From positions 1 to 5,427 of the forward strand of contig QNAP01000125.1 in assembly GCA_003641795.1 (NCBI GenBank): a stretch of DNA of 5,427 bases, in the 5' to 3' direction. The stretch is from Thermotogae bacterium. GTDB taxonomy: Bacteria > Thermotogota > Thermotogae > UBA12178. Made by a program: the position numbers and the translations under genes. The notes beneath the pieces were generated by a model, which had not been told where the DNA came from, did not search any database, and saw only the letters and a list, made by a program, of their open reading frames with translations. Shown here in pieces: positions 1 through 5,242 of the stretch; position 1 is the stretch's first letter, and the number at the start of each line of letters is the position of its first letter.

Positions 1-563
1 CATTCATTGGGATCAAGGTTAGCGAAGAAATCGTGGAAATGGTCGAGGAGTTGGTTTCCTCTCTTAAGAGGATGGGGTTCAGGGGCAATTGGGTTAGGCC
101 AGAAAATGTGCACTTGACACTTTTCTTCCTCGGTGAACAGCCTGAAGAGCGGGTGGAACAATTGGCCCATCACCTCGGTAAGAGGTTAAGGGGCTTCCCT
201 TCCTTTTCCTTCTCGGTGAAGGACATTGGAGCTTTCACACACCGAAGTGGGCAACCGCGTGTTCTCTGGTTAGGGGTGGAGGGACCCGAGTCTCTCTACA
301 AACTCCATCAAGAAATACGAGCTGAATTGAAACAGCACCATTTTTCATTTGACGACAAACGTTTCAAACCTCATCTTACCATATGTCGTTTGAAGCAAGC
401 ACCTACCATGTGGAAAAAACTGATCGAAGGCGTCAAGATCGAAGAAAAACTCGTAGTGGTCAACGATGTGAGAATCTTCTCTTCATCCCTTACACCTGAA
501 GGCCCCATCTATAAAGCCCTTTACATCTGTGATTTTGAAGGAGGATTGATCGTCAATGGCTGA
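1..563 (+). CDS. thpR: RNA 2',3'-cyclic phosphodiesterase (2'-5' RNA ligase family), 5' partial
   Basis: Member of the 2H phosphoesterase superfamily (LigT/ThpR). The family opens RNA 2',3'-cyclic phosphates to 2'-phosphomonoesters and can join 2'-5' RNA ends in vitro; it is cytosolic. Both signature HxT motifs are visible: HLTL at bases 111-122, followed by FFLG, and PHLTI with its His at 372-374, about 87 residues apart as the fold requires. The frame is open to the left edge and begins FIGIKVSEE, which matches the usual first strand just after the initiator Met, so only the first two or three codons are missing. The GTG at 33 is in frame but would delete that strand, so it is not the start. 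About 186 residues are visible, the normal family size. The stop overlaps recA by 8 nt, suggesting coupled translation. Family assignment is secure; the physiological substrate in bacteria is uncertain. Confidence 0.92.
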   Translation, partial: FIGIKVSEEIVEMVEELVSSLKRMGFRGNWVRPENVHLTLFFLGEQPEERVEQLAHHLGKRLRGFPSFSFSVKDIGAFTHRSGQPRVLWLGVEGPESLYKLHQEIRAELKQHHFSFDDKRFKPHLTICRLKQAPTMWKKLIEGVKIEEKLVVVNDVRIFSSSLTPEGPIYKALYICDFEGGLIVNG

Positions 564-1626
564 TACGGAGAAACTGGATAAGGCCAAGTACCAGGCCTTG
601 GAACGGGCGATTAAGGAGATCGAAAAGAAGTTCGGTAAGGGATCCATAATGGTGCTCGAAGAGAAAACCCCTGTCACCAATGTGGAAGTCATTCCCACAG
701 GCAGCATCGCCTTGGATGTTGCCCTCGGCGTGGGTGGCTATCCCCGGGGAAGAGTCGTGGAGATCTACGGTGCGGAAGGTAGTGGGAAAACGACGCTGTG
801 TCTCCACGCTATAGCTGAAGCTCAAAAGTTGGGAGGAGTTGCAGCTTTTGTTGATGCTGAACACGCATTGGACCCTGTGTACGCCAAAGCTATAGGCGTG
901 GATCTTCACAACCTCTTGATATCCCAACCCGATTTTGGTGAACAGGCGTTGGAAGTCGTCGACGAACTCGTCAGAAGTAATGCCGTGGACTTGGTGGTCG
1001 TGGATTCTGTGGCGGCACTTGTTCCGCGCGCAGAGATCGAAGGCGTTATGGGAGACATGCAGGTGGGTCTCCAGGCGAGGCTCATGTCGCAGGCACTCAG
1101 GAAGCTTGCCAGTAGCGTGAGCAAGTCAAAGGCTGTGGTTATCTTCACCAATCAGCTACGTATGAAGATCGGCGTGACCTACGGCAATCCGGAAACCACT
1201 ACCGGCGGTATGGCTCTCAAGTTCTATGCATCCGTCCGTCTCGACGTGAGGAGGGGAGCCTCCATTATGTTGGGAAAGGAGATCATCGGACACGAAGTAA
1301 ACTTGAAGGTCGTCAAAAACAAGGTGGCTCCACCATTCAAGAAGGTTACGGTGGATATCATCTTTGGGAAAGGCATAGTGCGAGAAAACGAGCTCTTCAA
1401 TCTGGGATTGGAAATGGGCATTATAAAACGGAAAGGCTCTTGGTTTTCGTACGAAGCGCCGGACGGCGAAGAGATCAGCTTGGGACAAGGGAAGCTCAAC
1501 GCAGTGGAGTACTTGCAGCAACATCCCGAGCTCGCCGATCAATTGGAAGAACTGGTGAGAGCGCAGGCCTTGCCTTCTACCACGAGAGAAAAGAATGTCG
1601 ACTCGACGAAGAACGAGAAATCCTGA
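556..1626 (+). CDS. recA: RecA recombinase
   Basis: ATP-dependent strand-exchange protein of homologous recombination and repair, 356 aa (E. coli RecA has about 352). Landmarks in order: N-terminal polymerisation helix with FGKGSIM at 26-32; Walker A GAEGSGKTT at 72-80; catalytic Glu in FVDAEHALDP; Walker B in DLVVVDSVAAL; loop L1 with EIEGVMGDMQVGLQ; the ATP-sensing Gln at about 200 in NQLRMKIG; and loop L2 ending in NPETTTGG. Start: ATG preceded by GAAGGAGG at 537-544, 11 nt upstream. Two odd points are visible. The P-loop has Ala-Glu-Gly where E. coli has Pro-Glu-Ser, and L2 has Thr208-Tyr209 where Met-Phe is usual. The C-terminal tail is mixed-charge and lacks the acidic run that autoregulates E. 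coli RecA. The gene sits between thpR (8 nt overlap) and recX (32 nt overlap). No LexA-type operator of the E. coli or B. subtilis pattern was noticed just upstream. Identity is certain. Confidence 0.99.
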   Translation: MADTEKLDKAKYQALERAIKEIEKKFGKGSIMVLEEKTPVTNVEVIPTGSIALDVALGVGGYPRGRVVEIYGAEGSGKTTLCLHAIAEAQKLGGVAAFVDAEHALDPVYAKAIGVDLHNLLISQPDFGEQALEVVDELVRSNAVDLVVVDSVAALVPRAEIEGVMGDMQVGLQARLMSQALRKLASSVSKSKAVVIFTNQLRMKIGVTYGNPETTTGGMALKFYASVRLDVRRGASIMLGKEIIGHEVNLKVVKNKVAPPFKKVTVDIIFGKGIVRENELFNLGLEMGIIKRKGSWFSYEAPDGEEISLGQGKLNAVEYLQQHPELADQLEELVRAQALPSTTREKNVDSTKNEKS

Positions 1627-2068
1627 GGACACCAACGCGGCGCTGAGCGATGCGCAAAGATACTTGCGCTACAGGTTGAGGTCGAAAAAAGAACTGGAAG
1701 AGTACCTGAGGAAAAGAGGTTATATACATGTTGCTGTGAAGGAAGTCGTAGAGAAGCTGGAAGCCTCTGGAATAATCGACGACGAGAGATTTGCCTACGT
1801 GTATGCTCTCGATAACATGCGTTTGAAGTTCAAGGGGCCGAGGATCATAAGATCGGAATTGAGGCGTCTCGGGGTGAGCGAAGAGATCGTAAACGCTGCC
1901 CTCACAAAGGTTGTGGAAGAGGTAGATTTCGAAGAACTGGTGGCCCGTTATGCTCGAAAGCTTGAAAAACTCGATGAACGGACACTGAGAAAATATCTTT
2001 CTTCAAGAGGATTCGAATGGGTTCATATCAAGAAAATTGAAGAGGTACTGTACGCGGGAGGTGAATGA
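1595..2068 (+). CDS. recX: Recombination regulator RecX
   Basis: Small helical protein, 157 aa, of the family that binds in the groove of RecA filaments and usually limits their growth and ATPase activity. Three tandem three-helix repeats can be traced: residues about 17-58 with the YLRYRLRSKKELEEYL signature, about 60-108 with GIIDDERFAYVYA followed by KGPRIIRSEL, and about 111-155. The ATG lies inside recA, overlapping it by 32 nt in another frame. The first in-frame alternative, a TTG at 1664, would cut into the first repeat, so the overlapping ATG is preferred even though its upstream sequence (GAGAGAAAAG) is only a weak ribosome site. This suggests that translation depends on ribosomes finishing recA and that RecX is made at lower levels. 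The first residues are Arg-rich (STRRRTRN), partly forced by the overlap. The adjacent recA supports the call. Confidence 0.95.
   Translation: MSTRRRTRNPEDTNAALSDAQRYLRYRLRSKKELEEYLRKRGYIHVAVKEVVEKLEASGIIDDERFAYVYALDNMRLKFKGPRIIRSELRRLGVSEEIVNAALTKVVEEVDFEELVARYARKLEKLDERTLRKYLSSRGFEWVHIKKIEEVLYAGGE
2056..2064 (+). promoter_or_regulatory. Ribosome binding site that fixes the rny start
   Basis: GGGAGGTGA is nearly a perfect complement of the 16S rRNA 3' end and lies 5 nt before the GTG at 2070. It selects that GTG over the in-frame TTG at 2037, which would add 11 residues before the membrane helix and has no such site. The site lies inside the last codons of recX. Confidence 0.85.
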
Positions 2069-2069
2069 G

Positions 2070-3620
2070 GTGAATCCAATAGATGTTCTTTTTCTTCTGC
2101 TTGGTGTTGGTGTCGGTGCGTTTTTGGGGGTCATCGCTGGTTCTAAGGTTACGGGATCACGGATAGAAAGGTCTCTCAAAGCAGCGAAGCGGGACGCAGC
2201 ATCGATTCTCAAACAAGCCGAGAAAGAAGCGGAAGAAATCAAACGCAGGGCGATCATAGAATCGCGTGAGGAGATACATCATCTAAGGGAAGAGTTCGAG
2301 AAAGAATCGAAGAAGCGATCGGAAGAACTGCGACAACGGGAGTCGGAGCTCAAAATGTTGGAACAGAGGTTACTCAAGCGCGAAGAGATACTCGATAAGA
2401 AGGAAGAAAACTTCGAAAGACAACGGGAGACACTGGAAAAGAAGCTGAGATCCGTTGAGGAGAAAGAAAAACAAGCCGAAGAAAGGCTTGTCGAGCTGGC
2501 GGGCATGACTGTGGAGGAAGCAAAGGACATCGTTCTCAAACGGGCTGAGGAAAGGTACGAACAGGAAATCGCACAGATCTTCAAAGAGCTCAAAGAACGG
2601 TTCGAGGAAGAGGCAGAGCGCCAAGCGAAATGGTCCATTTCTTTGGCGATACAGCGATATGCAGGAGATTATACAGGAGAGGTAACAGTCAGTACTGTGA
2701 GCCTTCCCTCCGACGATATGAAAGGAAGGATCATAGGACGAGAAGGAAGAAACATACGCACCTTCGAAAAACTTACAGGTGCTGATCTTATCATAGATGA
2801 CACGCCGGAAGTGGTTGTGGTTTCCTGTTTCAATCCCATACGTCGTGAAGTGGCAAGACTAACGCTGGAAAAACTGATCCTCGACGGCAGGATACACCCG
2901 CCCAGAATAGAGGAAATGTACGAGAAGGCAAAGGCGGAGATCGAAAAACAAATAAAAGAAGCAGGAGAAGAGGCTTTGTACATCCTGGGTATCACCAAAA
3001 TGCATCCAGAGCTCGTGAAGCTGGTGGGAAGACTCAAGTTCAGAACGAGCTATGGTCAGAACGTACTCCAGCATTCCATAGAGATGGCACGGATTGGTGC
3101 CCTTATGGCGAGCGAGCTCGATCTGAACGTGGAAATGGTGAAACGAGCGTGCCTCCTGCACGATATAGGCAAGGCGGTCGATCACGAGGTTGAAGGTTCC
3201 CACGCAGTGATCGGTGCAGAGCTTGCCAAGCGTTACGGCGAAAAGTCCGAGATAGTCAACGCTATCAAGAGTCATCACGGTGAAGAGGAACCCGTGACAC
3301 CTGAAGCAGTGATCGTCGCCGCAGCCGATGCTATCTCAGCTTCGAGACCGGGCGCCAGACGTGAGACTCTTGAGCTCTACATAAAGAGACTTCAAAAGCT
3401 TGAAGAGATCGCCATGCGCTACAAGCACGTGGAGAAAGCTTACGCGGTCCAGGCAGGTAGAGAGGTACGCGTGGTGGTGGAACCGGATAAGGTAGACGAC
3501 ACCACAGCCGACTGGCTCGCTCACGAGATCGCAAAGCAAATCGAGCAAGAAGCGCAGTATCCAGGAGTGCTCAAGGTCACGGTGATCAGAGAGCGCCGAA
3601 GCACGGCGTACGCTTCTTGA
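2070..3620 (+). CDS. rny: Ribonuclease Y, membrane-anchored endoribonuclease
   Basis: RNase Y starts decay and processing of mRNA by single-strand endonucleolytic cuts at the inner face of the membrane; in Firmicutes it takes the place of RNase E. From the GTG at 2070 the protein is 516 aa (about 520 in B. subtilis). Domains in order: one N-terminal transmembrane helix at about 4-24; a long Glu/Lys/Arg-rich coiled coil at about 27-190; a KH RNA-binding domain at about 207-270 with the GxxG loop GREG at 223-226; and an HD metal-dependent phosphodiesterase domain from about 331, with His335, the His364-Asp365 pair in LLHDIGKA, and Asp420 as the expected metal ligands. All key residues are present, so it should be active. 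It follows recX by 1 nt and is probably translated from the same message. Linkage of recA and rny is also known in B. subtilis. The tRNA promoter begins on its stop codon. Confidence 0.97.
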   Translation: MNPIDVLFLLLGVGVGAFLGVIAGSKVTGSRIERSLKAAKRDAASILKQAEKEAEEIKRRAIIESREEIHHLREEFEKESKKRSEELRQRESELKMLEQRLLKREEILDKKEENFERQRETLEKKLRSVEEKEKQAEERLVELAGMTVEEAKDIVLKRAEERYEQEIAQIFKELKERFEEEAERQAKWSISLAIQRYAGDYTGEVTVSTVSLPSDDMKGRIIGREGRNIRTFEKLTGADLIIDDTPEVVVVSCFNPIRREVARLTLEKLILDGRIHPPRIEEMYEKAKAEIEKQIKEAGEEALYILGITKMHPELVKLVGRLKFRTSYGQNVLQHSIEMARIGALMASELDLNVEMVKRACLLHDIGKAVDHEVEGSHAVIGAELAKRYGEKSEIVNAIKSHHGEEEPVTPEAVIVAAADAISASRPGARRETLELYIKRLQKLEEIAMRYKHVEKAYAVQAGREVRVVVEPDKVDDTTADWLAHEIAKQIEQEAQYPGVLKVTVIRERRSTAYAS

Positions 3621-3645
3621 CGGGTGAACGTCCGTGTTGTATAAT
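3617..3645 (+). promoter_or_regulatory. Sigma-70 type promoter for tRNA-Ala
   Basis: TTGACG at 3617-3622 is one base from the -35 consensus. After an ideal 17 nt spacer comes a perfect TATAAT at 3640-3645. The expected transcription start is near 3652-3653, giving a leader of about 10 nt before the mature tRNA. The -35 box contains the rny stop codon TGA (3618-3620), so the promoter is packed directly against the gene end. Strength is inferred from consensus match only. Confidence 0.88.
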
Positions 3646-3662
3646 GATATAGAAAAATGAGT

Positions 3663-3738
3663 GGGGTCGTGGCGCAGTTGGGAGCGCGCTACCATGGCAC
3701 GGTAGAGGTCGTGGGTTCGAATCCCATCGACTCCACCA
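3663..3738 (+). tRNA. tRNA-Ala, anticodon GGC
   Basis: A 76 nt cloverleaf folds without gaps. The acceptor stem is GGGGTCG (3663-3669) with CGACTCC (3728-3734), discriminator A at 3735 and CCA encoded at 3736-3738. The D stem is GCGC (3672-3675) with GCGC (3684-3687). The anticodon stem is CTACC with GGTAG, with the 7-base loop ATGGCAC at 3694-3700, so U33 is followed by anticodon GGC at 3696-3698. The T stem is GTGGG with CCCAT, closing with one G-U pair, and the loop is TTCGAAT. The third acceptor pair is G3:U70, the established identity element for alanyl-tRNA synthetase, which confirms the amino acid independently of the anticodon. It reads GCC and GCU codons. It has its own promoter and terminator. 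Confidence 0.98.
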
Positions 3739-3743
3739 TATGC

Positions 3744-3781
3744 AAGAGGAGCAGGGCTTTAGTCCTGCTCCCTCTTTTTTT
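3744..3781 (+). terminator. Intrinsic terminator of the tRNA-Ala gene
   Basis: A 10 bp stem pairs GGAGCAGGGC (3748-3757) with GTCCTGCTCC (3762-3771) around a TTTA loop. It includes one G-U pair. With one bulged C the stem extends by AAGA pairing to TCTT. Seven T residues follow at 3775-3781. It starts 6 nt after the tRNA CCA end. The same bases are open in the reading frame of the downstream PLD gene and would encode part of a hydrophobic segment there. Confidence 0.9.
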
Positions 3782-4667
3782 GCTGCTCTCTTCGATCCTA
3801 ATTGGCCTCGAGATCTTCTTTGACCGCGATATCATGCCAGTTGCTTTAGATCTCATAAACTCCGCTGAGCGCAGCGTGGAACTGGTCTCTTTTGGAGTGA
3901 CACATCCTGACGTTGTCGACGCTCTGAAGAGAGCACAACTCAGAGGAGTGGACGTGACGATCGTCACCGACAGCGAATCTTCATGCCCTCTCCCCCATGT
4001 TGTGGATACCTCATCTGCACTAATGCATGAAAAATTCCTCATAGTCGACGCCAAGACGGTGTTGGCTGGCACGATGAACTTCACCATCAGCGGCATGGAA
4101 AGTGACCAGAACATCGCTCTCTTGATTGAAAAGAGCGAGTTTCCAGAAGTTGTGGTAGGGTTCCTCGAAGAGTTTTCCAATTTGCAAAATGGACGCTTTC
4201 AGCAACTGAAGTCTCCGGTTAAAGCGAATTCTGGAAGGTTGAAACTGGTTTTCTCTCCTCAGTTTGATTACCTCCGGTGGGTGGTGCCGATTTTGGCCGA
4301 CGCTAGAAGAGAAGTGGTCGTTGCTGCCTACGCCTTCACCGATCCACAGCTAACCGCCATCCTCAAGTATTTGGACAGTGACAACGTTGATGTAAAAGTC
4401 TTGCTCGACGAAAAGTGGAATCAAAACAGTTCTTCCAGCGAGTTACGTTACCTTCCTGGAGGTGTGGAACTCCGTCTTTATCCAGCCAAGTCACATATGC
4501 ATGCTAAGATCATGATCGTTGATAGGAAGTGGCTCTTGCTGGGTTCTGCCAACTTTACCTTGAGTGCTCGGTTTAAAAACGACGAGTTCGTGCTCGTGGT
4601 CGATTCGCCAGAAATCGTCGAAAAAGCCAGGGAGTGGTTCTTCTATCTCTGGGAGATGGCGAGGTGA
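3780..4667 (+). CDS. Phospholipase D-superfamily protein with two HKD motifs, start uncertain
   Basis: Two complete HxKx4Dx6G catalytic motifs are visible. One is HEKFLIVD with His at bases 4026-4028 (residues 83-90 from this start), then G97 and N100. The other is HAKIMIVD with His at 4500-4502 (residues 241-248), then G255 and N258. This is the arrangement of two-domain PLD enzymes (cardiolipin synthase-like, or nucleases of the Nuc/endonuclease type); which reaction it performs cannot be read from the sequence. Each half begins with the usual strand and helix (AERSVELVSFGVTHPDVVDAL and its counterpart). The TTG at 3780 is a compromise: it lacks a ribosome site. The ATG at 3834 would remove the first strand of the domain (LEIFF), and the ATG at 3657 would translate the whole tRNA. 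The frame upstream reads KRSR and then a hydrophobic run to about base 3821, resembling a signal peptide or membrane anchor. mgsA follows by 28 nt. Confidence 0.75.
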   Translation: MLLSSILIGLEIFFDRDIMPVALDLINSAERSVELVSFGVTHPDVVDALKRAQLRGVDVTIVTDSESSCPLPHVVDTSSALMHEKFLIVDAKTVLAGTMNFTISGMESDQNIALLIEKSEFPEVVVGFLEEFSNLQNGRFQQLKSPVKANSGRLKLVFSPQFDYLRWVVPILADARREVVVAAYAFTDPQLTAILKYLDSDNVDVKVLLDEKWNQNSSSSELRYLPGGVELRLYPAKSHMHAKIMIVDRKWLLLGSANFTLSARFKNDEFVLVVDSPEIVEKAREWFFYLWEMAR

Positions 4668-4680
4668 GCAAAACACCTGC

Positions 4681-4690
4681 AAAGGGGGTG
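4681..4690 (+). promoter_or_regulatory. Ribosome binding site that fixes the mgsA start
   Basis: The purine-rich AAAGGGGGTG ends 5 nt before the ATG at 4696. It supports this ATG over the longer in-frame option at 4564, which would place 44 non-family residues before the conserved start and overlap the PLD gene by about 100 nt. Confidence 0.7.
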
Positions 4691-4695
4691 CGAAA

Positions 4696-5184
4696 ATGAG
4701 GCAGTATCACACAGTTCCTCTACACGAGAAGAAGCGGATAGCCTTGATCGCTCACGATAGAAGGAAGAGGGACCTTCTCGAATGGGCACGGTACAACGTG
4801 GGGACCCTTTCAAAGCATATCCTCTACGCTACCGGAACGACGGGAGCATTACTATCGAGAGAGCTCGACCTGGAGATCCACCGATTCAAAAGTGGGCCTC
4901 TTGGAGGTGATCAGCAGATCGGAGCCAAGATAGCAGAAGGAGAGATCGACTTTCTGATCTTTTTCTGGGACCCCTTAGAACCCCAACCGCACGACGTCGA
5001 CGTGAAAGCGCTTTTGAGGATTGCCACACTCTACAACATCCCTGTGGCGCTCAACAGGTCCTCGGCAGATTTTCTCATCTCTTCACCGTTGATGCATGGT
5101 ACTTACGAACGTATCATTCCAGACCACGAAGTCGTTCTTAGAAATGAAATAGAAAGAGCCGCTAAGATAAAACTAGAATGGTGA
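4696..5184 (+). CDS. mgsA: Methylglyoxal synthase
   Basis: Converts dihydroxyacetone phosphate to methylglyoxal and inorganic phosphate in the cytosol, a bypass of lower glycolysis that relieves sugar-phosphate build-up. The protein is 162 aa (E. coli 152). Motifs in order: IALIAHD with His20 and Asp21; the phosphate-binding ATGTTG at 45-50; SGPLGGDQQIGA with the catalytic Asp72; FFWDPLEPQPHDVDVKALLR with His99 and Asp102; then NIPVALNRSSADFLISSPLM. These match E. coli His19, Asp20, Asp71, His98 and Asp101 with a constant shift of one, so the active site is complete. In the E. coli enzyme phosphate is an allosteric inhibitor, so similar control is likely. The start is supported by a ribosome site 5 nt upstream. 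It lies 28 nt after the PLD-like gene and 58 nt before the cyclase-family gene, with no terminator on either side; no functional link to those genes is evident. Confidence 0.97.
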   Translation: MRQYHTVPLHEKKRIALIAHDRRKRDLLEWARYNVGTLSKHILYATGTTGALLSRELDLEIHRFKSGPLGGDQQIGAKIAEGEIDFLIFFWDPLEPQPHDVDVKALLRIATLYNIPVALNRSSADFLISSPLMHGTYERIIPDHEVVLRNEIERAAKIKLEW

Positions 5185-5225
5185 GTTTGCTTGACTTCTG
5201 TTCGTGTATCCGTTAGGAGAAGATG

Positions 5226-5236
5226 AAGGAGGAGGT
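5226..5236 (+). promoter_or_regulatory. Ribosome binding site of the cyclase-family gene
   Basis: AAGGAGGAGGT is a strong Shine-Dalgarno sequence ending 6 nt before the GTG at 5243. It chooses that GTG over the GTG at 5241, which meets a stop codon after two codons. Confidence 0.8.
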
Positions 5237-5242
5237 CAACGT

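Noticed and set aside
114..142. Perfect TTGACA as a possible internal promoter for recA
   Set aside because: There is no -10-like sequence at 16-18 nt, and the bases are explained by the conserved HLTL motif of thpR.
440..556. SOS-box operator upstream of recA
   Set aside because: No CTGT-N8-ACAG or GAAC-N4-GTTC pattern was seen close to the start; the true promoter probably lies upstream of the window.
1156..1635. Minus-strand open frame of 159 codons antisense to recA
   Set aside because: It is a shadow of the well-supported recA gene, with no ribosome site or recognisable domain.
2037..2069. Longer RNase Y start at the TTG at 2037
   Set aside because: No ribosome site precedes it, it overlaps recX, and the GTG at 2070 has an excellent site and puts the membrane helix at the N-terminus as in the family.
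2279..2638. Ser-rich minus-strand open frame antisense to RNase Y
   Set aside because: Its Ser-rich makeup is the mirror of the Glu/Lys/Arg-rich coiled-coil codons on the + strand.
3657..3779. N-terminal extension of the PLD gene from the ATG at 3657
   Set aside because: It translates the entire tRNA-Ala; peptides such as VVGSNPIDST are typical of tRNA genes misread as protein.
3740..3823. Small open frame of 27 codons from the ATG at 3740
   Set aside because: It spans the tRNA terminator, has no ribosome site and resembles no protein; best explained as chance.
3689..4180. Minus-strand open frame ending in MGFEPTTSTVPW
   Set aside because: That ending is the well-known false translation of the antisense strand of a tRNA, and the rest is antisense to the intact PLD gene.
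4564..4695. Longer methylglyoxal synthase start at the ATG at 4564
   Set aside because: The added residues are out-of-frame PLD sequence; a good ribosome site precedes the ATG at 4696.
5191..5219. TTGACT with TAGGAG as a promoter for the cyclase-family gene
   Set aside because: The -10 matches only three of six bases; too weak to call.
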